From Craspedostauros australis (taxonomy: Eukaryota > Bacillariophyta > Bacillariophyceae > Mastogloiales > Achnanthaceae): 64,000 nucleotides of DNA. The position numbers and the translations under genes are program-made. The notes under the pieces are model-generated. The model saw nothing but the letters and a program-made list of their open reading frames with translations, ran no database searches and was not told the origin of the DNA. Numbering within the stretch: the first letter of the stretch is position 1; the number at the start of each line of letters is the position of its first letter. Positions 21,351-32,700 of this stretch are shown piece after piece. The stretch is taken from contig JAMXDE010000014.1 of NCBI GenBank assembly GCA_026770025.1, positions 930,001 through 994,000 on the forward strand, written 5' to 3'.

Positions 21351-21653
21351 TCATGACTTGACGAGACGTCGCAGGGCGTGCTCCAGCAGCTTGTCGTTGG
21401 TATTCAGGTCCACCCCGACCTCGCGCAGCGTTTGATCGGCCAGCTCTTCCGTGACCTCCATTTCCTGCACGATCAGCTTCACATCGTCCTTGGATATGGA
21501 CATCGCCGCGATGGCGGACGCCTTGGAATCCTCCTCCTTCTTGGCGGTCGACAGGGCGCTCATCGCCTCCTGCGCCTTCGACGCATCGAGCTCGGTCTCC
21601 GTCACGCGGTCCGTCACGGAGTCCAGCTGCTTGGCCTGTTCTTCTTGCTGCAT
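21351..21653 (-). CDS. Small UBA-domain protein, HYPK / NAC-alpha-like
   Basis: 100-residue ORF starting 'MQQEEQAKQLDSV'. The N-terminal half is charged and helical; residues about 53-100 form a UBA-like fold ('SKDDVKLIVQEMEVTEELA', then 'HALRRLV'). The 'I-x-x-x-D-V/L-x-L-I-x-x-E-M-x-V' pattern is that of the HYPK/NAC-alpha UBA, in which HYPK partners the NatA N-acetyltransferase and ribosomes. HYPK in other eukaryotes is about 100-130 residues. An upstream 5' exon is possible because the family N-terminus is longer and the ATG lies close to 'ag' acceptor-like sites, but none could be fixed. It faces away from the GH81 gene. Confidence 0.55.
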   Translation of the reverse strand: MQQEEQAKQLDSVTDRVTETELDASKAQEAMSALSTAKKEEDSKASAIAAMSISKDDVKLIVQEMEVTEELADQTLREVGVDLNTNDKLLEHALRRLVKS

Positions 21654-23477
21654 CTTGGATTACGGTTGTTCGTTAATGCACTCTTGGCTGTTGGTTGGTT
21701 GCTGTTGCAGATGGGGCTGTGGTTGGTACTTCCTCGCATGCACTGGTATGGTATGGACAGAGTCGAAAGGTATGTGTGGTGTGGGTGCGACGTTATCCTT
21801 CGTTGGCTCTTGGCGGATGTTCTCGTTTGCCGATGCAGACTGTCCACTTCGGTGGGTTTCGTGTTCAGTGTGGCTTTTGTGGTGCGCGAGGAATGCTGTT
21901 TTGGTACATCCGGGTCGTCGCGAGTTTGTGGAAGTCGTATTAGTCGAAGTACCCACATAGTTTCTAAACCTACAAAGACACAAGGCTCCCCAAATGCGAC
22001 TGTCTCTCTCTCTCTCTAGCTTTGGCCATTCCAATGTTGCCAACTAGAATGATAGTATGCGACGATGGAGCACTTCAGCAGCAGCATTATGAATGCCAGC
22101 AGTTACCTCCCGAGACGCAACAACGACTTGCATGTCTTGCAGGTTCCGTGTGCAAAAATGGTGCAGGATAGTCGTAGGTCATAGTTTGTCGTGGAGAACA
22201 TGTGAGAAACAATGAAGAAAGCATCATCGCGCAACTCGGAAGAGCGTCCTGAATCGTGGTGGCGGTTGGGTCCTTGAATGGTGTGGAAGACCACTCTACC
22301 GCAAGAACCGTCACTATTACTTGCGCACCGACCCATCTCTCTCTCTTTCTCTCTTCCCCGGAGATAGAGAGATAGTCCCAGCTCGTACGACCTAGGATTA
22401 AAACTGAAGACACCCTCTGCCACACCATCAAACCTTCGCGTTGAGGTTATCTTCAACAAGAGCAACTCGCGGAGCACTCAAGTGTAGGTACGTACTCCGC
22501 GACGACGTGTTACGCGGAAAGCAGCATGTAAGATGAGGCCTCATACGAGGGTTGGGAGGAATCCACGCTGGCCGATAAACCGAGAATAGGAACTGCATCT
22601 ACACCTCGGGGCAACAGCGGTTGACACCTTCGTCGTCGACGTCCATCAATTTTGGAAAACTGAGAGTGGGCCTCGCTTGTGTTCTCCCATCTAATTTTGG
22701 CGGGCGGTTGGGAGTAAGTGGCGAAGGGTGAACAGTTTTGTTCTGCGCATTCCGTGTGGAGGGTCCTGATGTAGTCCCTTCGAGACACAGCCCTTGTTTT
22801 CATGTGTTGATCGACTCCGACACCAACGAAGACGAACACACTCGAATCCTTTGTCTCTTGTGTCCACTGTCGCCGGCGAGATGGAGGATTTTTGCGTGGG
22901 GTGAATACGTTCCGATAGGCCTCCGCAACAAGACCAAACAGCTGCGTGCTCGTTGGTTGGGGCGCAGGCACTCACACAAAATACCGTTGGAGCAGAGGAG
23001 AGCAGACGAAAGAAAGCAATCTGTGGAGGACGGTTTGATGCCACAAGAGAGCAAGAGAGGTGGTCTGCAAGCACAGATTGCACACAGCATAATAATACAG
23101 TATTCCGTCCCACCAAACTGGTTGTCGCAACGCACTAGCCGGACATCGAAAGACCACAACCGGTCGTTTTAATAGCCAGCAAGCCAACCACAACACCACA
23201 ACACCACTGTAGTGCGATCCACTTCGATTGATTGACTGAGTGACTGATCCAAGGCGAAGCAAGGCTGTTGAGGAAAGGTGTGGAGTGAAGATCACTGAAG
23301 ATCTCTCCAGTGGCGCTGACCAGTGGCACATCCACTTGGCACCCCAAACGATCCACACCAGTTGCACACAGAGTCGCAGCCACACCTACAGCTGCACCTA
23401 CAGCCACTTCTGAAGCACCACAGCACGCACACACTCACACACTCACACAGCGCAGAACGAAGAGCAGTGGTTTGGAC
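21654..23477. other. Divergent intergenic region between HYPK-like gene (-) and GH81 gene (+)
   Basis: 1.8 kb. Minus-strand ORFs at 21614-22043 and 22510-22971 show no family signal and include simple-sequence stretches (CT repeats at about 22003-22018 and 22338-22356). A 5' exon of the HYPK-like gene could lie in the first 400 bp. The 23160-23477 part is a C/A-rich leader of the GH81 gene. Confidence 0.5.
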
Positions 23478-26400
23478 ATGACAACGGCTCATCCTCAGTC
23501 TGCCTCGTATGGCAGCATGGGAATGAACGGCGGCACCAATGGCCGTGTGGCCATCCATGCGGACTCTGAGGATATGGACGAACATACGCATGAGGAATCA
23601 GAGCTGCTGGGCGAGGCGCTGGTCAACACCGATGCTGAGGACGATCTCCAGCAACGCCGTGCTGGTCAGCCGTCCGTGATGGACAAGAGGAGAGAGAACT
23701 CGGGCCTCTTCCGCGACAGTCAGTCCCCCCTCTCGCAAAGCCAAAGACAGAACGAGGGCAGTGGTGGTCAACCCACTAGCGCATACGGAGTCAACAGAGT
23801 CCTCATCGTGGCGTTCCTCACTCTCGTCATGGGCATATTCCTCATCATCTTCTTCCCCCGGTCTGCCAGCCTCGTCATCCCGGCATCGGCGATTCTCCAT
23901 GTCCCCTTCCAATCGGTCGACCGGGCCGATTTCCATGACCCCGTCGAGGGCATCCTCGACATCCGATTGTTTCATTCCGATCTACTGGCGAAGCACAGCG
24001 ATGACAACTTCTTCAGCTTCCCATTCCCAACAGGGGCATTCTGGACCAACCTCGTTGTCCCGCCACCGCAAGGAGAGCAGTTCTCCTACCCGGCAGCCGT
24101 GTATCCGTATGCCTACCGGTGGGCCCAGAACGCCCTGCAGCTATCGTACCCATCCAGCCACAGGACCACCACGGACACGATGATCATTGACAGCAGCATG
24201 CCGGACCTCACCTTCATGGTTCTGGAGGATGGCGTGGACAATCGCAAAGTCACCCGTTTTGATCCTCTCAGCGTCACCTTGGAATTCAGCAAATCGATGT
24301 CGGCCAAGTCGACCAAGTGGGAAACGACGCTGGTGCAAGGGAGTCCGTATGCCACGTTCAAGTTCAAGCGTGCAACGCCCATGATCCATTCCCTCAGCAA
24401 ATTCAAGGCAGTGCAATGCCCGGGAGACGATGCAGAGAACTTTGAGGATCTTCAGAACGATGGGGGCGGATCCAATGGCGACGGCACAGGCCGAAAACTC
24501 TTCGGAGTCTGCACCATCGACGTGAGTGGCTTTGTTCGTTCGTTGTTTTGTCTTGTTTTGTTTGAAACTATCCTATCCTGCCTCACTTCGGTATCAATCG
24601 AACCAGACTGGACTGACCTGAACTTACACGTCATGTTACAGATGCAGTGCAACACAGAAGTGGCACACTGGAAACTCACCCAATCAACGTGCAATCATCA
24701 TCATTCCATGTCGCTATGTATCTATTCTCCGTCTTCCTCTCTCACCGTTGCACCTACACCCGCACGATACATATGCAGGACTCGGATGAGCATGTGACGT
24801 ACGTCCGAGGGGTGCAATTCATCCTCAAGACGCAGGAGGGATATTCCTGGATGGTGTTCACATCAGAACCTGTCGACTTCATGTTTGATCCAATCGAAAA
24901 AACGATGGTCAAATCGACAGAGAAATTCACTGGTGTCATGCGCGTCGCCATCATTCCATCAAAGGATGATGTTTCGCTTGCGTCCACGGGGTTGCGGCGG
25001 CTCGTGCACCACGTCGGGGTGTATCCGGTGGGCGGAGACGTCACATGGGGGTTCAGCCGGACCTCACATGCATCAGGCGCCAAGCAAGAGCAGGACCAGG
25101 CAACGAACGCGACCAGCAAGTACGCCACCCTTCGATTCAACTTTGAAACGGAGCTGATGAATGAGAACTACCTGCAACCCCATGCGGCGAGGAAGGATTT
25201 GCTCATGCTGGCGTTGCCACACCACCTGCAAGTCCTGCCAGCGGACTCGGTGCTCGATCGTCAGCACTTCAACATGACCTACCGTTGCATCAAGGGTGAG
25301 ATGAGGCCGGTGATTGGATCATCGTGGTCGCTTCATGAACCCTTGCTGGATCTCAAGTTCGATGGACCAGTCAGTTCGTGGGATGATGGGGTGCGTGAAG
25401 TGATTTTGGAACAAGCCATGGATGATCTCACACGCATTAGCCCAACCCAAGATGAAGACATTTACGGCTTCGGCAAGCAGACTGCCAGATTTGCGCAGAT
25501 CCTGCACGTTTGCAGGAGATTGTTGGGATTGGGTATTGGTGGTGTCAGCAGCAACAGCGACGGCAGCAGCAGCAGCAGCAGCAACAACGACAACAATGTG
25601 CCTGAGCACATCGTCGACAAGTACCTTCCAGTCCTCGAAAATGCGGAGGTAAAACTATGGGGATTCCTTGAGGTGCTCTTCACTGGTGGCACACAAGATG
25701 AGTTGCTCTTTGACACGAAGCTTGGAGGCCTGGTGGCAAAGCACGGGCTCGAGGTTCCTGATTCTGACTTCGGCAACGGCAGATACAATGGTGAGCGAAC
25801 ATGGAGTGTTTGGTTTCGCGACAGTCCACGTACACTTGATTGATTGTTTGATTGTGTCGTTAGTTTGTGAACATCACAGTTGCTATCCGCGCACAGAAGC
25901 CAAGACTGAGCCTTCGGGTGCGATTGCGATTGCACCCGTCTTCTCACATCCTCGTCAAAATGCTCTGTTTGTGCGAAACTTCCCTCAACCATCACTTGCC
26001 TACCTCGCACGCGTCTCCTCTGGATGATCCACCAGATCACCATTTCCATTACGGGTACATCCTGTACGCGTCTGCGCTGATGGGTAACATGAACTCCACC
26101 TTCGTCTCAACATTCGGCACCTACGTCGATTCCGTCTTTGCGGATGTTGCCTACTACGGCAACAAGGACTCCGAGACGATCGTGTACGGCAGCGAGGCGT
26201 TCTTCCCATTCGCAAGACACAAGTCCTGGTTCGACGGACACTCCTTTGCGACTGGATTGTTTCCATTCGCCGACGGCAAGTCCCAGGAGAGCTCCAGCGA
26301 GGCGGTCAATTGCTACTTTGGCGCGTACTTGTGGTCGCTCATTCGCCATGGTGACAACGATCCATCCGGCATCACCGATTTCGCCCGGCTGATGCTGGCA

Positions 26401-27126
26401 ACCGAGATTCGTGGAGCGCAGACGTACTGGCACATGATGCCACCAGATCCTCCCGTCGAAGATGGCAGCGGCACAAACAGCTCGCTTTCCCCCAACGAAC
26501 ACGGTGCAGACTCAAACTCCCGACGTGCTCTCGGCAAGCAGTCGCAGCAATCGACGGTTGAGAGTGTCGAAATCTACAACGCAGAATTCGCGAAAAGCTA
26601 CATGGTGGGCAACTTGGGCATGCTGGATGTCAACATCCACACCTGGTTTGGCAACAATCCCCTGTACGTCCACATGATCAACGTGCTTCCCATCACGGCA
26701 GTGACTGCCATCCTTCTGAACCGAGACTACGTTGCCAAGGAGTACCCATACCTTCTCAGCAAGATCGGCACCGACGTGCCGAATTCGTGGCGTGGTTACA
26801 CAACCTCAGTTGCTGCCATCCTGGATGCCAACCAGGCTTGGCACGATGCTCAATCCATGGTCAGCTACGAGCTGGATAGCGCGGCAAGCAAGACGCAGAT
26901 CTTGCACTGGATCAGCACGCGGCCGGGTTTCAACGTCACTATCGCCTCGACGTTCCAGGATGCGCCAACCGCGTCGCCGAAAGCGAGCAGTGGCGAAGAC
27001 GCAGATGGAGGTTCTTCCCCACCTCCATCATCGGCCACATGTGAGATGAACCCGGGGTGCGTCGAGGCCAAGCTGACTGGGCTTTGCTGCCCCACCGCTG
27101 ATGGCGTCATGCTGGGATGCTGTTAG
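23478..27126 (+). CDS. Membrane-anchored endo-1,3-beta-glucanase, glycoside hydrolase family 81, 3 exons
   Basis: Exons 23478-24521, 24779-25790 and 26036-27126 give 1048 residues; introns of 257 and 245 bp start gtgagt and gtgagc. The second join produces 'GRYNDHHFHYGYILYA', the GH81 'YNDHHFHYGY' signature. The catalytic block 'FDGHSFATGLFPFADGKSQ' begins at about D752 and is followed by 'ESSSEA', as in fungal GH81 laminarinases. A signal-anchor helix at residues 105-126, after an acidic cytoplasmic tail without a signal peptide, makes it type II, with the enzyme lumenal or extracellular. A Cys-rich tail ('LCCPTADGVMLGCC') may be a small binding module. In diatoms the natural substrate would be chrysolaminarin or callose-like beta-1,3-glucan. 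A Ser/Asn low-complexity insert lies near 25550-25600. Confidence 0.92.
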
Positions 27127-27709
27127 TGCTGTGAGGAATATGTAGAAAGAAAACAACGAAGATCAGATCACAGTGCACTGATCACTGACCATCACAAAGA
27201 TAGAAGTGACGGAGCTCAAAAGACAAGAACATGTCAATGTTGTGTTTGTAATGAAGACTCGAAGCAAGACGAGTTCGACATGATTGGAAGAGTGAGACGT
27301 ACGGTACGAGTATGGAAGTAAGTTTAAGCTCAGGCACACTCGAGAGTGGGACTAAGTTTATTCTTCGTTGTAACGCAAAATGCAATGGTCAACATGAGAA
27401 TGCTGCACGGTCTTGCACTAATAATGATATGCAGAGTCAAAAAGCCAACCACGTACACACCAGAAGACTTGTTGCAGAACTAAATGTTGAGTGTTGTACT
27501 ATGGTTACATGCAGACGACTACGTCAACTGGAGTCGACATTAGTCTTCGGTTCATTATACGAGTATTCTGTCGGCGAGTTTCGTTGCCACCGCTCTACTT
27601 ATTGCTATTTGACGCGTCCTGTGGTCGCCGCCACCTGCAATCCATCCATGGGTGATGGAAAGGGGTAAGCGCAGCGTGCTTGGAAATGAACAGACATGGA
27701 TGATACTGC
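27127..27709. other. Intergenic region between convergent GH81 and Cys-rich membrane protein genes
   Basis: 583 bp between two 3' ends. No supportable feature was found. Confidence 0.6.
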
Positions 27710-28849
27710 TTAGGTGAGGGTCTGGGAGGCGGCGGCAAGGTTGACACGAGCGCGCGACAGCTTGGTCTGGAGGTAGTAGACGTAGGCACCGAGGAGCACG
27801 GCGATGGTGAGGAAGAAGCCGATGCTGACAGCTGCGGCCTTGGACTTCCTTGTGGAGGCACCGCGCATGACACCATCCTCGTGAAGGATCTTGATGCCCG
27901 AGATGTAATCGCACGAAGAGCTGCTTGGGTAGGAGATGGACATCTTCTCTTCGCACTTCCCAGATGTCTCGTAGACAGTCTCGCACAGCTCGGACTGCTC
28001 GTACTCGCCGTTCTGGTTGTACCCTGCGCAGGTCAGGCACATGGAGGTGACGAGGGAGGCATCGGAGTAGGGCAGTTCGTAGCCACGGGAGTTGTAGAAC
28101 ATGGACTCTCCGTTCTGGGCGAAAGTGGAGCAGGTGTCATCAGTGAAGAGTCCCAAGTGGATCTCACCACCCTGGTCGGCGCAGTATGGCCCGAGGAAGT
28201 ACTCGACCTCCTCGTAGTTGTTGTTGTTCTGGTCCAAACGACGTCCGCCACCAAAGTCGAACTGTCCACACTCGGCGTAATCCTTGACGTCGAACTCTTC
28301 CTGGTCGTTCTGGTTTCCATTGTTGTTGTTGTTGTTATTGTACAAGCAGTCTGGGAATGCGAGCTCAGTCATGCAGGTAGCCTGGCAGTCAGTGTCGCTG
28401 TCGCAGAGGCTGTTGCACTCGCTGTATGCCAGGCTGCAGAAACGGTCGGCCTCCTCTTCCTTGGCAGTCAGGTATGCCTCGACGAAAGTGGCCATGTCGA
28501 CGATGTAGTCTCCGTAGTAAGAGGAGCAGCCGGATGCCGAGGACGTGCAGGAGTCGGCTGGGCAGAGTCGGAATCGAACGAGGCGCTTGGTCTTGATGCG
28601 GACATCATCCTCGCCGTCGGCCTCGTTGTTCCACTGCTGGACGTGGTGGCATCCTTGGAACTTGAGGCTGTAGGCTCCGAGGAAGCTGACATCCTGCTGG
28701 TTGTTTTCCAGGCTACGGGCATGCTGCATCAAGTGGCGACCCATGGCGGAGTCGGATCTGATGTCTCCGTTGGCTTGGTTGATCACGCGACCGGTGGCGG
28801 CGGCGGCACCAGCCAGGAGGGTGCTGATGAGGGAGATTCGGAACATCAT
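27710..28849 (-). CDS. Cys-rich type I membrane protein of unknown function (diatom-type)
   Basis: 379 residues. I chose the start at 28849 because 'MMFRISLISTLLAGAAAATG' is a clean signal peptide; the frame is open upstream without one. The ectodomain has regularly spaced cysteines in two halves ('FRLCPADSCTSSASGCSSYYG' region; 'CDSDTDCQATCMTELAFPDC') and a short Asn run ('NNNNNNGNQND'). A C-terminal transmembrane helix ('IGFFLTIAVLLGAYVYYLQ') with a short basic tail follows. I know similar proteins only as lineage-restricted, uncharacterised families in diatoms. Location at the cell surface or a secretory membrane is inferred. No enzymatic motif is visible. Confidence 0.75.
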   Translation of the reverse strand: MMFRISLISTLLAGAAAATGRVINQANGDIRSDSAMGRHLMQHARSLENNQQDVSFLGAYSLKFQGCHHVQQWNNEADGEDDVRIKTKRLVRFRLCPADSCTSSASGCSSYYGDYIVDMATFVEAYLTAKEEEADRFCSLAYSECNSLCDSDTDCQATCMTELAFPDCLYNNNNNNNGNQNDQEEFDVKDYAECGQFDFGGGRRLDQNNNNYEEVEYFLGPYCADQGGEIHLGLFTDDTCSTFAQNGESMFYNSRGYELPYSDASLVTSMCLTCAGYNQNGEYEQSELCETVYETSGKCEEKMSISYPSSSSCDYISGIKILHEDGVMRGASTRKSKAAAVSIGFFLTIAVLLGAYVYYLQTKLSRARVNLAAASQTLT

Positions 28850-29739
28850 CGTCGTGGATTGGTGGTATGGGGGTCTCGGGCAGTTATGTGGGTGCTGGTT
28901 GCTGCTGGTCGATGCTGTCTTGTTTTGTTCTCTTGTGAGAGGCTGATGAAGACAACGAGAGTGGTGGAGAAAGGTGGACCGCTGCGACGACTGAACTGGG
29001 AAAGGATGGATTCGGTTTGGCTGTTGCAACAGATCCGTCCTCACCGTGAGAGTATGGTGCGTAGAGTCCAACGGAGACTGCCACCCTCGCCGCCAATACG
29101 CGGACGGATACAACATGTTCCTCTCTCCCTCGCTGCCGTTGCCTTCATTCGTTTCTTCGCCACAATTCGTGTCGTTGCGCTACGGTGCACTTCGCCCGAA
29201 GTTCTGGCCTCGTCACTTTGCTTTCGACAGCAGTTGGCACGAGGAGCCAACCTTTCGTCGCCAATACCCGCGCCAGCCAGCCACATGGGATCAACGGTCA
29301 GCTTTTCTGGGATGTCATCATTGAATTCTATACAGGCCTGAATAAAAATTTTTTGCATGTGTTTTTCGATCTCGACTATGGACAAACCGAATTTTAAGCA
29401 CGGGCGCCCACAATTGTAAATGAATTGCTGTTGGCGTGAAGTGACCAAAAACGGAATTGCGGAATACCTGTTGTTCTCGCGCCGCACGTCAAATGCAACA
29501 AGGCAAACCACCACACAAACAAGCGTATTGGCACCGTCGGCACGCCCTCTTCTAACCTTTCTCTGCTGCTGCTCGTAAAGAGATGCTGGGACACGGCATT
29601 TGCTGGAGCACTATTCCATTCTGTTGTATTATTATATGCTATTATGGACCACAGAAGCTCATTCACTATTCTCGGACCTTCTAGTCGCAGTCGCAGTCGT
29701 AGTTGTGCGAGAGTGTCCGTGTTTGTGTTCATCCTGTTC
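28850..29739. other. Intergenic region between the Cys-rich protein and the BAR/PH-like gene
   Basis: 890 bp. A minus-strand ORF at 29041-29514 has no recognisable domain and is treated as noise. The part next to 28850 should hold the 5' UTR of the membrane protein, and the part next to 29740 the 3' UTR of the following gene. Confidence 0.5.
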
Positions 29740-32700
29740 CTACTTGCGGCCGTTGCCTGCGTTGGTTTGGGAAGTCACGATATCTTCCTTCACCTTCTCC
29801 AGAACAGACAACCATTCGGAGGCCTCGGCCGGTGATGGGAGCCGCAGGACGCACTTCTTCCCCCGTTGGCCTTGGGCGGCGTTGAGCAAGAACCTGGAAC
29901 CACGGCCGGTGTTTGCCTTGTTCTCCTCCACAATCTCGATCTGGCTTTTTCGCATGGTAGTCACCGAGACGGTGCTCTTCGAGAAGTTCAAGGTCATGAA
30001 CGGCGTGAGACGTTTGACGACCTGCTTTCGCTGTTGCGACCAATCCTGGATCGTGGTCAGATCGTCCGACGGCAGCAGCGAGTTGAAGGCTTCTTCCACG
30101 GTGAGGGAGGACGAGAAAGGTTGCGGCACCTCCAAAACGTGCATCATGCCATCCGACGTCACGATGATCAGCGCCGTCTTCCACGTGGCGTTGACCAACG
30201 ATCCGAGCACCGATGGTTTCAGCTCCACCAGCTGCTTGTTCCGCACCATGGAACTTTCCAACGGGTCCCCGAACACCATTTCGATGTCCTCGATCTTCGT
30301 TTCCTGCGTCTTCCCCTCCAGCCGCGATCGATTCATGATGGACGATTTGTGCATGTACGAGCTCTTCAGGTGTGTGTGAGATCTCTCCTTGATCGATCCA
30401 TCGATGACCGCCTCCAAAGTTTCCTCGTCGATGCGGAGCCCCACCAAATCCTCCAAGATCACCTTGAAGTGCTCGGGCAGGCCTGTGAACAGACGGCGCT
30501 GACGTGGGACGAAGGTGAGCATCGACTCCTGCAGCCTGCGTTGCACCTTGTGCTGCACGCCCGCAATCTTCCCGTACACCTCCTTCAGCTCCTTCCTCCC
30601 AAGATCGAACAAAGTGCTTTGGTACAATACGGCTGAGCGGTAGTACGTCTCCACCAACCAACCGTCCTCTACGACGTTGGCCGTACGCAAAGGTCCCTTC
30701 AAAATTGGAGAAGTCGTGGACATGCCGCCCAATGCTGACTCGGTGTCACCGCGTGGTGTGAGCAGGCCATGCATGCTTGAGCCATAATTGGCGGTCCCAT
30801 GCAAGCTGGAGCCGTGAGTCGATCCATGAAGACTTCCGTGCACGCTGTATTCCATCAAATCCCCTGTCACCATACCATCAAACATGTCTGTTGGTTGAAG
30901 TGCGATGTCCCATACGATGGTGGAATTGTAACAATGGCAGAGTCAAGTCGAAGAGGGCAGAATGTAGTATGAGAGAGTGCAGGAAGTCGACCCGAAGTCA
31001 AATCGAACATGTAGTCAATACCGGAGTGGTGTTGCATGCAGCAGTGTGAGAAAGCGGAGGGTGGCATCTGCACCGGTAGACATGGTGATAATTTGTGCAT
31101 GACGGCATCAATCTGGCATCGCATGGTATCCCATCACATTTGATCAAGATGCAGTTGATGCACGAGCACCAGACTCATTCTGCTGCAGACATTTCAGCTC
31201 GGTCAACTTGCCATGGGACGGCGTGAACGAGACAAACAACGGCAAGGATACCAGCGATCATCTCGATGTTGCACAACAAGCCTCATCAGTGAACTTACCC
31301 CATATCTTGTTGATCTCCATCTCGGATCGTTTCATCTCCGCCAGCACTCTCGAACCATTGAGCTCGAGTTCCTTCGCCGCAGCCTCCACTTCGACCCGCA
31401 GCTCGGCGATGTAGGGCAGAATCTCTTCTTGCATATGCATCGAGTTCTCGCGAAATTGTTCCATGATGAACCTTTGCGATTCGATGATGGAATGCAACAA
31501 GGCCGATTGCTTTTGGCCTTCATTTGCGGCTTTGCCATCGTTCACATCGATGGTGTACTCCTGAATGCGACGACGGTGCATCAGCCGATTCTGGAGGAAT
31601 GAGTTCGTTACCGTCTTCCCCTTGTTGTCAAGAAACTTGTCTTCGTAGATGGACTGTATGGAAGCGGAGAACAGCATGCCCGCCTTGGATGTTCCAACGA
31701 CCAACCGTTCTGCGATTTTGACCTCTTCAATCCCCTCGGCCAAGATATCCTTGGCTGCCTTCCATTCCCCATTCAGGTATTCCAAGTCTGCCATTATGTC
31801 GGACCGACGCTTTGATTCCCACGCTATGAGGTCATTGTGCACTTGGATTCGCAGGGTTGGATCGGAGCCTGGCATTTGGTGCGACAGCGAGATAATGTCC
31901 CCTGCCATCGATGGCTGCGAGATTGCAGAGTCTCTGGATTTATCCTGACTATCCATTGAATTGGTTGCTCCGATGTCCAGGTCTCTGAAGAAGCGCATGT
32001 GCCGTTGGGAGGTTTTGGTCTCATGTCCCTCGACAATTACCGACATTCGCTGCGGTGAAAGTGCCAACGGTATCGGCTGAGCCGAGGGCGTCGCTACTGG
32101 CGTTGTGGGTGCAGATGCCGAAGAGGTAGCAGCTGTGTCGACTGCGTGCGTAACGGCTTCCTCTTCGGGAATAACGCGGTCGAATGGGCCGTCGTCCTCC
32201 ACGTTTGGTCCGGCGTGTCCGTTGTCATTATCATTGCCATTGGCTTCGACTTTCAGTGGGGAATCACCATCAAACCCTGCTTTGCTTGCATGATCATTCG
32301 ACGCCATTCTCTCGTCTCCATTCGCCTGAGCCTTTGTGGTCTGAGATTGAGCAGCCATCATCACAGGAGTTTCATTGACGAAACGGTGTTCCAGCTTGCG
32401 TGTCCCCACTTCCACCTGCAACTCTTCCTCCTTCGCTCGTGCTTCCCATTCGTGCACCAGTGATCGTCGCTTCCCCGTGCCGCGAATGTTGTCGAATCGT
32501 GGGGCTCGCGGTGGTGTGGAAAGGATTGGGCTGTGTGCGTCGATGATGTGCTTGGAATTCTCCACTTCATCATCCTCATCTTCATCCTCTCCAGGTTTCG
32601 CTTCCTCTTGTTCGTGTTCACCAAGCGAGTGCAGTTCATCGGACATCTTGGCTTGATTGTTTGCACCGTCGCCAGGATGCTGCATCTCACTTTGATCGGT

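Noticed and set aside
22510-22971. 153-codon minus-strand ORF upstream of the GH81 gene
   Set aside because: No domain, overlaps ORFs in other frames equally well.
27881-29341. 486-codon plus-strand ORF over the Cys-rich membrane protein
   Set aside because: Antisense translation of a signal-peptide/transmembrane gene; the Val/Leu richness is a by-product.
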